A stretch of 64,000 bases of DNA. It comes from Marinobacter bryozoorum (GTDB lineage Bacteria; Pseudomonadota; Gammaproteobacteria; Pseudomonadales; Oleiphilaceae). The translations under genes and the position numbers were made by a program. Below are positions 31,040 through 43,478 of this stretch, piece by piece. Numbering within the stretch: position 1 is the first letter of the stretch; each line of letters begins with the position of its first letter. The notes under the pieces are model-generated. The model searched no databases. It was given only the letters and a program-made list of their open reading frames with translations, and was not told the DNA's origin. The stretch covers positions 35,935-99,934 of the forward strand of contig NZ_JAKZAH010000011.1 in assembly GCF_023156245.1 (NCBI RefSeq), written 5' to 3'.

Positions 31040-31408
31040 TCAGTCCGCACGTTGAATCTCGCATAGCAGCGGGTGTTCGCACTCCGAGGAATACTGATTC
31101 ACCTGCGCTGCCTTCGTTTCCGCGATGTCTCGGGTATACACCCCACATACGGCCTTTCCCTGCGTATGGACGAGCAGCATCACCTGCGTCGCCTTTTCTT
31201 CGTTCATTCCGAAGAACTTCATCAACACATCCACGACAAAATCCATGGGTGTGTAGTCATCGTTCAGGAGTAGCACCTGATATCGGGCCGGGCGCTTCAG
31301 GGCCGGTTTCTCTGGCGCCACACTGACGCCGTCTTCCCGACCGGGTTTGTCCTGGCCGTCGTGATCCCCCTGACTCAATATTAGTAGAGAATTTCTCAGT
31401 GTCCGCAT
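31040..31408 (-). CDS. clpS: ATP-dependent Clp protease adaptor ClpS
   Basis: N-recognin that binds proteins with N-terminal Leu, Phe, Tyr or Trp and passes them to ClpA. The binding-pocket residues are in [18 protein letters not shown] and the histidine in [15 protein letters not shown]. The core spans the last 85 residues; the N-terminal 35 are variable. I chose ATG 31408 (MRTLRN, AAGAGA upstream), giving 122 residues; ATG 31441 would give 133, still longer than the 106 of E. coli. Confidence 0.92.
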   Translation of the reverse strand: MRTLRNSLLILSQGDHDGQDKPGREDGVSVAPEKPALKRPARYQVLLLNDDYTPMDFVVDVLMKFFGMNEEKATQVMLLVHTQGKAVCGVYTRDIAETKAAQVNQYSSECEHPLLCEIQRAD

Positions 31409-31441
31409 GATTCTCTTACCGGATGTCGGTTTCTGTGACAT

Positions 31442-32015
31442 AAGATGGATGTCCGCAGGCGGGTTTTCAAGCCTGGCGGCAGTTGCCTGGCCCTTCTTGA
31501 GTGGCTGGCTGCAGGACGTCCGGGCATGGAGCAGAATTCTTCGACAACCACACCTTCGACCGCAAAACCCGCCGCGGGTTCAGCCTGCCATGATACCTTC
31601 TCGGCCCTCGCCAAAACAGCCGCGACACGAAGTGTCCGTACCGCAGACTCCCCGTGCCATTCGCCACCCCCGATCGGTGTGGAGCGCGCGCTGAAAGCCG
31701 ATCGACAAACTGGCCAGCTCCCTGCCGTGATATATGGGTCCAGCGGGGGATTAGATCAACTGCTTTCTAAAAATACCCGGTTATACCCCCGGGTAGAATA
31801 AGTCCCTGAAACTGCTCATTGCGGCTGCCCCCGGAAACGACCTGAACATGACGTAATGTGGACGATCAATGATTTCCGCAAGTTTGGTATTGACTCCCGC
31901 CGGCGATTGATCAAAAGTGGATCCTGCAATGTAAAATTGTGTAAAACGCCGTAAAAAAAGCGGCCTCAAGGCGCCGTTGATTACGACAGATAATGACCGG
32001 ACAAGGGAGTTCATC
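31442..32015. other. long intergenic region between clpS and cspD
   Basis: About 574 bases between divergent genes. Short open frames on both strands look like chance translations with low-complexity composition. There is a perfect 7-bp inverted repeat with an 8-base loop (31774-31780 with 31789-31795) and an A/T-rich segment at 31905-31990 that is probably the cspD promoter and leader. In Pseudomonas the next genes past cspD are icd and idh; here rluE follows instead. Confidence 0.5.
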
Positions 32016-32306
32016 ATGCCTAGGGGCAAGGTAAAATGGTTCAATAACGCCAAGGGTTATGGCTTCATTATCGAAGAGGGCTGCAGTGATGACCTGTTTG
32101 CACATTTCTCCTCGGTACAGATGGAAGGGTATAAAACCCTGAAAGCCGGACAACCAGTAACCTTTGACAAGAAACCCAGTGACAAGGGCGTTCACGCCGT
32201 CAATATCGTCCCCGAGTCACCCGCGGCCAGCCAGGGAGCAGAGACCGATGAGCAGGCGGCTCAGGTGCAACCGCGGAACAATGTGATTCGCATGGTCAAC
32301 GGCTAG
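32016..32306 (+). CDS. cspD: cold-shock domain protein, CspD-like
   Basis: 96 residues: a cold-shock domain (residues 1-67) with RNP1 KGYGFI and RNP2 LFAHFSSV, then a 29-residue polar tail (SQGAETDEQAAQ) absent from CspA types. E. coli CspD, a stationary-phase inhibitor of replication, also carries a tail and is divergent from clpS. The ATG at 32016 has AAGGGAG upstream; the in-frame ATG at 31977 is in the leader. Confidence 0.9.
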   Translation: MPRGKVKWFNNAKGYGFIIEEGCSDDLFAHFSSVQMEGYKTLKAGQPVTFDKKPSDKGVHAVNIVPESPAASQGAETDEQAAQVQPRNNVIRMVNG

Positions 32307-32379
32307 ATAGTTGTAAAACCCGTTGCAACCAATGAACAGGGCCATCCCCGCGTGTTAACGACTCTGTTAACATGTCGGG

Positions 32380-33009
32380 ATGGTTACCCTGATCTTGCTG
32401 AACAAGCCCTTCCATACCCTCTGCCAGTTCAGTGACGAACAGGGGCGCAGCACCCTGGCTGACTACGTCAAGGAGCCCGGCGTCTACCCTGCCGGCCGAC
32501 TGGACTATGACTCGGAAGGGCTGGTGTTGCTGACCGACAACGGCCCGCTGCAGCACCGTATTGCCTCCCCCCGTCAGAAGATGAGTAAAACCTACCTGGT
32601 TCAGGTGGAGGGCGAACTGACTGACGAGGCGCTTCACCGGCTTCGGCAGGGTCTTGAGCTGAAGGACGGACCAACCCGACCCGCTGATGCCCGCCGTATC
32701 GATGCGCCCAGCCTCTGGCCCCGGAATCCACCCGTCCGGGAGCGCGCCGCAATCCCCACCTCCTGGCTCGAACTCACCCTGACTGAAGGCCGCAATCGCC
32801 AGGTACGCCGGATGACTGCCGCCACCGGCTTTCCTACACTGCGCCTGGTACGCTGGCGTATCGGTGAGTGGACGCTAGATGGTCTGGCACCCGGCCAGTA
32901 CCAGGTTCAGACCGTTCACCTGCCAGTGTCGGCGGCCGGTAAACGCCCTGGCCCACCTGGGCAAGGGCGTCACAGTTCTCGCCACCGACACCAACGCAAA
33001 CCGAGATAA
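32380..33009 (+). CDS. rluE: 23S rRNA pseudouridine synthase RluE-type
   Basis: RsuA-family pseudouridine synthase, here without the N-terminal S4 domain, as in RluE, which modifies U2457 of 23S rRNA. The 209-residue protein shows the catalytic aspartate in [16 protein letters not shown] and the motif [10 protein letters not shown]. The basic C-terminal tail ([20 protein letters not shown]) may help bind RNA. It is followed nine bases later by a NUDIX gene. Confidence 0.92.
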   Translation: MVTLILLNKPFHTLCQFSDEQGRSTLADYVKEPGVYPAGRLDYDSEGLVLLTDNGPLQHRIASPRQKMSKTYLVQVEGELTDEALHRLRQGLELKDGPTRPADARRIDAPSLWPRNPPVRERAAIPTSWLELTLTEGRNRQVRRMTAATGFPTLRLVRWRIGEWTLDGLAPGQYQVQTVHLPVSAAGKRPGPPGQGRHSSRHRHQRKPR

Positions 33010-33018
33010 GGACACCCC

Positions 33019-33471
33019 ATGACCTGGAAGCCCCATGCCACCGTCGCCGTTATTGTGGAGGATACCCGGGGTCGCTACCTGCTGGTCGAAGAGCACAGTG
33101 AGGGCAAGGTTGTATTCAACCAGCCGGCCGGCCATATCGAGGAAGGAGAAACGGTCATCGACGCCGCCCGCCGTGAAGCCCTTGAAGAAACCGGCTGGGA
33201 GGTGGAGCCCCATGCCTTTCTGGGCATGTACCGGTATATCGCCCCGGCCAACGGGCGAACCTATTTCCGTTTCTGTTTCGCTGCCACGGCGCTGAAACAG
33301 GTCAGTGAGCAGCTCGATGAAGGCATCATTGCAGCCCACTGGCTGACCCTGGAGCAGATCCGGGACCTTGGCGACCGGCTTCGAAGTCCCATGGTGCTTG
33401 ACTGCATACTGGATTACCGAAAGGGACGGCGCTTCCCCCTGGAGGTGATCGTCGAGCCGGGCGCGCCCTGA
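33019..33471 (+). CDS. NUDIX hydrolase (NudJ-like)
   Basis: 150-residue NUDIX hydrolase with the full box GX5EX7REUXEEXGU at residues 38-60. Its position between rluE and mnmA matches NudJ (YmfB) of E. coli, which cleaves phosphates from thiamine and nucleoside di- and triphosphates. Substrate choice cannot be read from the sequence. Confidence 0.93.
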   Translation: MTWKPHATVAVIVEDTRGRYLLVEEHSEGKVVFNQPAGHIEEGETVIDAARREALEETGWEVEPHAFLGMYRYIAPANGRTYFRFCFAATALKQVSEQLDEGIIAAHWLTLEQIRDLGDRLRSPMVLDCILDYRKGRRFPLEVIVEPGAP

Positions 33472-33530
33472 TTACAAACAGTGGTACAATCGCCACCCTG
33501 ACATTCACCTGCAGCTGTATTCGTCATTCC

Positions 33531-34700
33531 ATGAGCCAGACCCCGTCCAGAAAACCTGACCATACCCGTGTCATTGTCGGCATGTCCGGCGGCGTGGATT
33601 CCTCCGTGGCCGCCTGGTTGCTCAAATCCCAGGGCTACCAGGTGGAAGGCCTGTTCATGAAAAACTGGGACGAAGACGACGGTACGGAATACTGCACCGC
33701 AATGACCGACCTGGCGGACGCACAGGCCGTCGCCGAGGCCATTGGTATCCCCCTGCATACGGCCAGTTTCGCGGCTGAGTACTGGGACCGGGTATTCGAG
33801 CACTTCCTTTCCGAGTACAGCGCCGGTCGCACACCAAACCCGGACATCCTGTGCAATAAAGAGGTCAAGTTCCGGGCGTTTCTCGACTATGCGGTTACTC
33901 TCGGTGCCGACTACATAGCAACCGGCCACTACACCCGCCAACGGCCGGACCCGGAGCACCCTGGTCGTGCGCTGCTCCTCAAGGGGCTGGACGACAACAA
34001 GGACCAGAGCTATTTCCTCCATGCCGTATCCGGCGAGCGCATTGCCCGCACCCTGTTCCCGGTAGGCGAACTGGAAAAGCCGGAGGTCCGCCGTATCGCC
34101 GAGGAGCAGGGCTTTGTTACCCACGACAAGAAGGATTCAACCGGTATCTGCTTTATCGGCGAGCGCAAGTTCAGCGATTTCCTAAAGCAGTATCTGCCGG
34201 CCCAGCCGGGTGAAATCCAGACCCCGGATGGCCAGGCCATCGGCCGGCACCAGGGCCTGATGTACCATACTATCGGCCAGCGTCAGGGGCTGGGCATCGG
34301 CGGCCTGCCAAACTTCGGAGACGAGCCCTGGTACGTGGCAGAAAAGGACCTCAAGCGGAACGTGCTCATTGCCGTTCAGGGCAAACAACACCCGCTGCTG
34401 TTCTCCCGGGGACTGCTCAGTGGGCCGGTGGACTGGGTGGCCGGCGAGCCTCCGGCGCAGCAGTTTCGCTGCAAGGCCAAGACTCGCTACCGCCAGCCAG
34501 ACCAGGATTGCGAAGTGACGGTCACGGCCGCGGGCACCCGGGTGGTCTTCGACAACGCCCAGCGTGCAGTTACTCCCGGCCAGTCAGTGGTTTTCTATCA
34601 GGGCGATACTTGCCTGGGCGGCGCCGTTATCGAAACCACCTGGCGTGATGGCGAGCAGGAGCCCGCAGCCCCGGCAGACATGGAGGCGCAGGCGTCTTGA
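33531..34700 (+). CDS. mnmA: tRNA-specific 2-thiouridylase MnmA
   Basis: Thiolates U34 of tRNA-Glu, -Gln and -Lys using sulfur passed through the Tus relay. The 389-residue protein has the PP-loop [12 protein letters not shown], a first catalytic cysteine in ILCNKEVKF and the second in [10 protein letters not shown]. The last 20 residues extend beyond the usual end. Its stop overlaps the hflD TTG start. tusA of the same relay lies at 52.1 kb. Confidence 0.97.
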   Translation: MSQTPSRKPDHTRVIVGMSGGVDSSVAAWLLKSQGYQVEGLFMKNWDEDDGTEYCTAMTDLADAQAVAEAIGIPLHTASFAAEYWDRVFEHFLSEYSAGRTPNPDILCNKEVKFRAFLDYAVTLGADYIATGHYTRQRPDPEHPGRALLLKGLDDNKDQSYFLHAVSGERIARTLFPVGELEKPEVRRIAEEQGFVTHDKKDSTGICFIGERKFSDFLKQYLPAQPGEIQTPDGQAIGRHQGLMYHTIGQRQGLGIGGLPNFGDEPWYVAEKDLKRNVLIAVQGKQHPLLFSRGLLSGPVDWVAGEPPAQQFRCKAKTRYRQPDQDCEVTVTAAGTRVVFDNAQRAVTPGQSVVFYQGDTCLGGAVIETTWRDGEQEPAAPADMEAQAS

Positions 34701-35350
34701 GCAACTCCTCCGTCACCGACCAGACCCTGGCGCTGGCAGGGGTATTCCAGGCGGCCACCCTGGTGAGCCAGGTCGCCCATCAGGGGAGCTGTGCTGAATC
34801 GACCCTGGAAACCTCCCTGCAGTCACTGTTCGTTACCAATCCGGACAATACGCTGGACGTGTACGGTGGTGAACTGATGAACCTGCGCGAAGGCCTGGAT
34901 GCCCTGGCGAAGATCCTCAGCAACCAGACCCGCCAGCAGGACATGGACATTCTCCGTTACAGCCTTAACCTGATCCAGCTGGAGTCCACCCTGAACCGGA
35001 AGCCGGATATGCTCGAGGCGATCGGCCAGCGTATTGACCAGGCCCGCCATACCGCCAACCATTTTGGCTATGTACACAGCAACCTGGTCGGCAACCTGGC
35101 ATCGGTCTACCAGGACACGATCAGCACCTTTCGCCAGCGCATCCAGGTCACCGGCAACCCGACAGTCCTGCAGCGGGAAGAAAATGCAGCGAAAGTCCGT
35201 GCCCTGCTACTCGCCGGCATCCGCTCGGCCGTTCTCTGGCGCCAGACTGGCGGCCGCCGCTGGCAATTGATTCTTCGCCGGCGCAAGGTGGCGGCCACCG
35301 CCCGTACGCTGGCCGAGCAGGCCAACCAGTCCGTCTATTCCCCACGCTGA
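34697..35350 (+). CDS. hflD: high-frequency lysogenisation protein HflD homologue
   Basis: 217-residue all-helical peripheral membrane protein located between mnmA and purB, as in E. coli (YcfC). In E. coli it interacts with lambda CII; its cellular role is unclear. The start is TTG at 34697, overlapping the mnmA stop (TTGA), chosen because no ATG precedes the conserved [13 protein letters not shown] segment. The extra 40 or so C-terminal residues are arginine-rich ([17 protein letters not shown]). Confidence 0.9.
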   Translation: MSNSSVTDQTLALAGVFQAATLVSQVAHQGSCAESTLETSLQSLFVTNPDNTLDVYGGELMNLREGLDALAKILSNQTRQQDMDILRYSLNLIQLESTLNRKPDMLEAIGQRIDQARHTANHFGYVHSNLVGNLASVYQDTISTFRQRIQVTGNPTVLQREENAAKVRALLLAGIRSAVLWRQTGGRRWQLILRRRKVAATARTLAEQANQSVYSPR

Positions 35351-35442
35351 CCGGACCATGACGCGGGCGCTGAATTGGTGCGCCCGCTGGTGTATCATAG
35401 CGACCAACGTATTCACCTGCAGGACGACCGGCTGCAACCTAG

Positions 35443-38044
<2,602 letters not shown>

Positions 38045-38048
<4 letters not shown>

Positions 38049-39019
38049 GTGTGCGAATCCGTAAATACAGCTGGCAGCTGGCGCCCCGCAGCCTGCGGGA
38101 GATTCGCCAGCGGGTGTTTATTGACGAGCAGAGGGTCCCGGCTGAGCTGGAGTGGGATGATACAGACGAAATCGCCGACCACTTCCTGGCGGTATTACCG
38201 GACAATACCCCGGTAGCCACCGGGCGTATGTTCACCACCCTGGAGGATACAGCCCACATCGGCCGCATGGCCGTGTTGCCTGAACACCGAGGCAAGGGCA
38301 TTGGCGAAGCCATGCTACGTCACATCATGGCAGCGGCGGCAGGACAGGTTCAGGACCTTCACCTTTCCGCGCAGGAACACGCAGTGCCCTTCTACCAGCG
38401 CAGCGGCTTCCACGTTTTCACCGGGCCCTACGATGACGCCGGCATCCCGCACTTCGGTATGCGGTGCCTGGCGCCGCTGGAGGCTGTCAGCGTTCTTTCC
38501 GAGGGAAAGGCAGCGCCGGAACCCCTGATCCTGGGCCGCGACGAGAAAAGCTGGTTGATCGAGCACGATTCTCAGCTGACTCAGTTAATGGACACCCTGA
38601 TCAGCCAGGCCAGGCAAAGGGTCTGGCTGTACGACCGGCTGCTGGACCACGAGCTGTATGACCGCAAGCGCCTGCGGGACCTGTTTTCCGGCCTGGCCCG
38701 GCACCATCGCAACAGCGAAATTCGCCTACTGGTCCACGACGACGCTCCGCTGGTGAAACGCCGCCATCAGCTCGTGGAGCTTATGCGCCGACTGCCCAGC
38801 AGCATTTCGCTGCGGCTGGTGAACGGTGACTATCCCCTGGCCGAACATCCATTCGTGCTGATCGACCGCCAGGGGGTGCTTTACCGGCACCGGTTTGACC
38901 GCCCGGAAGGCTTTGCCGGATTTGCGGATACTGGCCGGGTAAAACTGCTGGGGGAAAGCTTCCAGCGCATGTGGGATACGGCCCGCCCCTCCCTTGAGCT
39001 GAGAGAACTACCGCTCTGA
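38045..39019 (+). CDS. GNAT acetyltransferase with unfamiliar C-terminal domain
   Basis: 324 residues in two parts. Residues 1-145 are a GNAT fold with the acetyl-CoA loop GRMAVLPEHRGKGIGEAML (about 73-91) and an ElaA-like N-terminus. Residues about 155-324 form a second domain (VWLYDRLLDHELYDRKRLRDLF, IRLLVHDDAPL, RHRFDRPEGFAGF) that resembles by eye a phospholipase D-like fold without clear HKD motifs. It ends 12 bases into the convergent LysR gene. Neither substrate is known. Confidence 0.8.
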
Positions 39020-40018
39020 CCGGTGAGGGCCATCCGGCTCTGTGGCCTCAAACTGACGGCCAAACTCGGCAAATTCTTCATCCACCTCCTCGGCCACATC
39101 GGCAATCAGCCGCCGCAGCCACTGATGGTCCGCATTGTGCTGCAGCAGGGGGCTCCAGGCCATTTTCAGCTCAAAGGGTGGAATGTCGAACGGCGGTGCC
39201 TTGATCACCAGGTTCGGATTATCCTTCTGCAACCAGGCGGCGCGGCTGGGCAGGGTCGCGATCAGGTCATGCTGTTCCGCCAGCAACATGGCAACCTGGT
39301 AGTGCCGGGTGAACACGGATATCCGTCGCTTGCGACCCATGAGACCCAACGCTTCGTCCACCCAGCCCAGACGCTGAACATCCTTCGGGTTGACCCCCAC
39401 GCCGACCCCGAAGCCGGTCTTGCTCACCCAGATATGACTGGCTTCAAGGTAACTGTCCAGGGTAAACGGGTCCTGGAGGATCGGGTTACGGGCATTCATC
39501 AGGCAGGCAAAGAACTCGGTCCACAGGGTTTTCTGGTGGAACGACTGGGGAATCTTGTCGAACCGGTTAATGGCCATGTCCAGGCGCCCTTGCTCCACGT
39601 CCTGGAAGCTCACATCACTGGGCGTCAATACGTCCAGGGTCACATTGGGCGCTTCCTGGCGGATCCGGCGCAGCACCCGGGGCATAAGGCAGGATTCGGC
39701 GTAGTCACTGGCCATGATGCGAAATACCCGCTGGCTGTCGGTGGCCGAGAACGGTGTTTTTTGCTGTACTGCCTGCTCGATGTCCGACAGGATACTGCGA
39801 ACCAGCGGCTGCAGCTCCGTCGCCCGCTCAGTGGCCGTCATGCCCTCGCTGGTGCGGACCAGTAAAGGGTCGCCGAACAGGTCCCGCAGCCGGCGCAGGC
39901 CATTACTCATCGCTGGCTGGGTAATACCCAGGTGGTTGGCCGCCTTGGTGACGTTTTTCTCCCGCAGCAGCACATCCAGGTACACAAGCAGGTTCAGGTC
40001 AACACGGGAAATATCCAT
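39008..40018 (-). CDS. LysR family transcriptional regulator
   Basis: 336-residue regulator with an N-terminal winged helix (LREKNVTKAANHLGITQPAM, residues about 20-45) and a periplasmic-binding-protein-like effector domain (about 90-310). The DLNLLVYLDVLL start resembles the NahR/NodD branch. ATG 40018 is preceded by GGAGG; an upstream ATG at 40045 is less likely. No catabolic gene is adjacent, so the target is unknown. Its 3' end overlaps the GNAT gene by 12 bases. Confidence 0.9.
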   Translation of the reverse strand: MDISRVDLNLLVYLDVLLREKNVTKAANHLGITQPAMSNGLRRLRDLFGDPLLVRTSEGMTATERATELQPLVRSILSDIEQAVQQKTPFSATDSQRVFRIMASDYAESCLMPRVLRRIRQEAPNVTLDVLTPSDVSFQDVEQGRLDMAINRFDKIPQSFHQKTLWTEFFACLMNARNPILQDPFTLDSYLEASHIWVSKTGFGVGVGVNPKDVQRLGWVDEALGLMGRKRRISVFTRHYQVAMLLAEQHDLIATLPSRAAWLQKDNPNLVIKAPPFDIPPFELKMAWSPLLQHNADHQWLRRLIADVAEEVDEEFAEFGRQFEATEPDGPHRSER

Positions 40019-40217
40019 GTGGAAAGTGCCTCCGGGCAAGATCACATCAGGCGGTATGACGCCATTCTACCATCTGTAACAAGTTGGAACGGAATGGGTT
40101 AGACTTTCCTGCTAGTGTGCCAGATACTTGCGAGAGCTCAGCGGGCAGCTGCGGGGCTTTTCCGTGCCTGTCCAGCCCCGCATCAGAACGATAATCAGGG
40201 AGCGCATCCGGCGATTC

Positions 40218-40991
40218 ATGAATACGGTAACCATTGTCCTGCTGTTGTTAGCAGTTGTCGCTATTTCCATCATCATCGTGGTGTTCAGCCAGATGCGGGA
40301 ACGGGCCCGCATTGAAAAGGCCCGACGTATCACCGCCCTCGAGGATGCCTACAACCGGGCTTACCGTATTTACGACGAGCTTCCGGGCCAATATCTCACC
40401 CGTGATCTCAAACTGTTGCTGCTCCACCGAATGGAGGAGGCCTGCCAGCACCTGCAGCAGGAACAGACCGAGCTGCCGGTGAAAGAATGGCTAGCGAAGG
40501 TCAACGAGAACAAGCAGAAAGTCATCGACGGCACCGATGAGCAGCCAAAGGTGATTATCGATTCACCGGAGAAGTCCAATTACGTCAAGGAACTGCTCCA
40601 GAATCTGTTCAAGCTGGTGGAATCACTGCACAAGTCCGGCAAGATCAACGCCGCTACCGCCAGGGCCAACCTCCGTCACGTCTTGTTTACCATTCACAAG
40701 ACCCATGCTGACCTGTTTGTCTTCCAGGCACGGGACCATGTTCGCCAGGGCCAGTTGCGCAAGGCCATCCATGCCTATCACCTGGCCGCCACCGAAATGG
40801 GCAAGTCCCAGGGCAACGACATGGCCGCCCGGGCCGTGGCCGGTTTCAAGGAGCGTATCCATGAACTGGAACAGGAACTGGCCAGCGGCGAGAAGCCCCA
40901 CTCGGTAGAGCATCAGAGCCAGCTGGACAAACAATGGGACACCTTCCTCCATGACGATGACTGGAAGAAGAAGGCGGACTACGACCACTGA
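40218..40991 (+). CDS. membrane-anchored coiled-coil protein, unknown function
   Basis: 257 residues. A single N-terminal membrane helix (about 4-23, VTIVLLLLAVVAISIIIVVF) is followed by a charged, nearly all-helical cytoplasmic part. The segment AFHAYHLAATEMG-like (read as AIHAYHLAATEMGKSQ, about residue 200) resembles one TPR-like helix pair. The end is acidic and lysine-rich. It precedes the hybrid kinase by 26 bases, probably in one operon. I do not recognise a named domain. The start was moved from 40128 because the upstream codons are arginine-rich leader. Confidence 0.75.
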   Translation: MNTVTIVLLLLAVVAISIIIVVFSQMRERARIEKARRITALEDAYNRAYRIYDELPGQYLTRDLKLLLLHRMEEACQHLQQEQTELPVKEWLAKVNENKQKVIDGTDEQPKVIIDSPEKSNYVKELLQNLFKLVESLHKSGKINAATARANLRHVLFTIHKTHADLFVFQARDHVRQGQLRKAIHAYHLAATEMGKSQGNDMAARAVAGFKERIHELEQELASGEKPHSVEHQSQLDKQWDTFLHDDDWKKKADYDH

Positions 40992-41017
40992 CCGTAGCCA
41001 GACACGCAGGGAGCAGA

Positions 41018-43021
41018 GTGAAACAGCTTTTCAAGAACCGGCTTTCCTGGCGACTGACCCGTAATACGGTCTTGCTCGCCATGGGTGTCGGGCTGGTGCT
41101 CAACCTGATCCAGGTCACCATGGAGTTCCATGGCACCCGGGATTACATGGACCAGGACATCAACGCGCTGATGGAAATCAGCCACAGCCCGGCTTCCCAG
41201 ATCGCCTACAACATTGATACCCGCCTCGCCGGCGAACTGCTCAATGGCATGCTTCGACATCCGGCGGTAATCGACGCCCGCATCCTCGACACCGACGGTC
41301 ACACCCTCGCCGCCGCCAGCCGCGGCAGTATTGATACCCGCTACCGCTGGATCAGCGACCTGCTGTTCGGCGACTCCCGTCGCTACAGCAGCGAACTGGA
41401 GGTCGCCGACCTGGAAGACATTGAGCTTGGCAACCTGGCCGTCACAATCTCCACCAACCACTATGGCAACCTGTTCCTGTCCAGGGCCAGCTTTATCCTG
41501 GTCAGCGGGGTGCTCAAAAGCCTGGTACTGTCAGCCATGCTGCTGGTGGTGTTCTATTTCCTGCTGACCAAACCCATGCTCAGGGTAATCAAAAGCCTGC
41601 AGGACGTACGTTACGACCCCGAGAAGGCCCGGCTGCCGGTACCACCCTCCCACGAAGAAGATGAAATCGGCGCCATGGTAGCCATCATCAACCGTCACCT
41701 GGAGACTGTTGATGCTTCCCTGAGTCAGCTGCGCGTTGTAGAAAGCCAGATGAAGGATTATTCCAGCAAGCTGGAACGTGAGGTGGAGGATCGCACCCGG
41801 GAGATATCCGAAAAAAACGAGGCGCTCCAGCGGGGTAACCGTGCCCTCATCCGGGCCAAGGAAGACGCCGTGCGACGGGCCCAGACCCGCGCGCGCTTCC
41901 TGGCCAGCATGAGCCACGAGATCCGCACGCCGCTGAACGGTGTGCTGGGTATGCTGGAACTGGCCCAGGAGGGTGACCTGGATCCAGCCAGGCGCCACCA
42001 GCTGGAAATTGCCCACCGGGCCGGGGAAAGCCTGCTGAGCCTGCTGAACGACATCCTGGATATATCGAAGGTAGAGGCGGGCAAGCTCGACCTGGAAGTG
42101 ATTTCGTTTGACTTGCGAACGCTGGTCACAGAATGCGCCACCATCCACGGCGAACAGGCCCGCCGCAAGGGGCTGGCGTTCGTGACGGACATGGAAACAG
42201 AGCTGGCCCCCCGCTTCATCGGCGATCCCACCCGCCTGCGGCAGATCATAAACAACCTGCTGTCCAATGCCATCAAGTTTACCGACGAAGGCACGATTTC
42301 CGTACGCGTTGCCCAGACCCCGCAGGGCATCCGACTGGACGTGCGGGACACAGGTATCGGTATGTCCCGTGCCGAACTGGATCGCATCTTCTCTCCGTTC
42401 TCACAGGCCGCCACGGACACCGCTCGCCGCTACGGTGGTACCGGCCTGGGCCTTGCCCTGTGCCAGCAACTGGTGGAACGAATGCATGGGCAGATCAAGG
42501 TGGATTCCCGGGTCGGCGAGGGCACCTGGTTTACCGTACAGCTGCCCTTGACCGCGGACCAGAACCTGCAAACCGATCCCTCGGCTAGCCAGCTCCCGGA
42601 GCAGGAGCCCGATCAGCGCCGCTGCCGTATCCTGCTGGTGGAAGATAACCGGGTAAACCAGATCGTTGCCTCCGGCCTGCTGCAGAAGATGGCGCACGAG
42701 GTAGACCACGCTGAAAACGGTGAACGGGCGCTGGCGGCGTTAGCCCTCAAATCCTACGACGTGGTGTTTATGGACTGCCAGATGCCGGTCATGGATGGCT
42801 ATGAGGCGACCCGGCGCATTCGCCAGAACCCCCAGTGGAGTCAGTTACCCGTCATTGCCGTAACAGCCAACGTAATGGCCGGGGACAGGGAGGAATGCCT
42901 GGCCGCGGGCATGGATGATTACATCACCAAGCCCTACAATCGAACGATCCTTGGCGACGCAATTCGGCGCTGGACCGGCACCGGCCAGAGACCAACTAGT
43001 CCACCGACTCCAGGCGAGTAA
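41018..43021 (+). CDS. hybrid sensor histidine kinase (SagS-like)
   Basis: 667 residues: membrane helices at about 17-36 and 158-183 enclosing a periplasmic sensor of 120 residues, a coiled linker to 285, HisKA with phospho-acceptor H300 (MSHEIRTPLNG), HATPase with N-box LLSNAIKF and G-box GGTGLGLAL, and a receiver at about 535-655 with acceptor D586. There is no HPt domain, so phosphate must go to a separate HPt protein. The start is GTG at 41018 with GGGAG upstream. The neighbouring ospR-peroxidase-alaA-htpX order resembles the P. aeruginosa sagS locus, as recalled. Confidence 0.9.
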   Translation: MKQLFKNRLSWRLTRNTVLLAMGVGLVLNLIQVTMEFHGTRDYMDQDINALMEISHSPASQIAYNIDTRLAGELLNGMLRHPAVIDARILDTDGHTLAAASRGSIDTRYRWISDLLFGDSRRYSSELEVADLEDIELGNLAVTISTNHYGNLFLSRASFILVSGVLKSLVLSAMLLVVFYFLLTKPMLRVIKSLQDVRYDPEKARLPVPPSHEEDEIGAMVAIINRHLETVDASLSQLRVVESQMKDYSSKLEREVEDRTREISEKNEALQRGNRALIRAKEDAVRRAQTRARFLASMSHEIRTPLNGVLGMLELAQEGDLDPARRHQLEIAHRAGESLLSLLNDILDISKVEAGKLDLEVISFDLRTLVTECATIHGEQARRKGLAFVTDMETELAPRFIGDPTRLRQIINNLLSNAIKFTDEGTISVRVAQTPQGIRLDVRDTGIGMSRAELDRIFSPFSQAATDTARRYGGTGLGLALCQQLVERMHGQIKVDSRVGEGTWFTVQLPLTADQNLQTDPSASQLPEQEPDQRRCRILLVEDNRVNQIVASGLLQKMAHEVDHAENGERALAALALKSYDVVFMDCQMPVMDGYEATRRIRQNPQWSQLPVIAVTANVMAGDREECLAAGMDDYITKPYNRTILGDAIRRWTGTGQRPTSPPTPGE

Positions 43022-43478
43022 GCAGCTGCCGCAGGTCTGCCCGCAGACGGCGTGCCTGGTCGGCATCGACCCCCAGTTCACACAGCAGTCGCACAGGCAC
43101 TTCCCTGGCCTGCTCCTGCATGGCTTCACCTGCTCCGGTGAGCGCGACGGTAACCACCCGCTCATCCTCCGCCGAGCGTCGGCGAGAGACCAGTCCCCGC
43201 TGCTCCAGGCGACGCAGTAACGGCGTCAGTGTCCCCGAATCCAGCCGCAGCCTTTCCCCGATTGCAGAAACCCGCATGCGTTCGTTAGCGGCGGCCGCCT
43301 CCCAGAGCACCAGCATCACCAGGTACTGAGGATAGGTCAGGTCCAGCTCTGCCAGTAGCGGTCGATAACGGGCGGTAACCGCCCGGTTTACGGCGTAGAG
43401 AGCGAAGCAGACCTGGTTATCCAGAGCCAGCAGGTTTTCAGCCTCCTGACTGCTTCGGGAGCAGGCTTCTTCCTTCAC
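42996..43478 (-). CDS. ospR: MarR family redox regulator, OspR/OhrR-like
   Basis: 160-residue winged-helix regulator. C24 (NQVCFALYAVNR) sits where OhrR and OspR proteins carry the peroxide-sensing cysteine. The DNA-binding region contains RLRLDSGTLTPLLRRLEQRGLV. The GTG start at 43478 immediately follows the glutathione peroxidase stop (TAAGTG), so the two form an operon, as for OspR in P. aeruginosa. Oxidation would be expected to derepress the peroxidase. Its 3' end overlaps the kinase gene by 26 bases. Confidence 0.88.
   Translation of the reverse strand: MKEEACSRSSQEAENLLALDNQVCFALYAVNRAVTARYRPLLAELDLTYPQYLVMLVLWEAAAANERMRVSAIGERLRLDSGTLTPLLRRLEQRGLVSRRRSAEDERVVTVALTGAGEAMQEQAREVPVRLLCELGVDADQARRLRADLRQLLTRLESVD

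Noticed and set aside
31445..31801. 118-codon frame between clpS and cspD
   Set aside because: Low-complexity Thr/Ser/Ala sequence without a clear ribosome site; similar frames occur on the other strand.
31907..31914. TTGATCAA near cspD as an ANR/FNR site
   Set aside because: The two half-sites abut with no 4-base spacer, so it does not fit the consensus.
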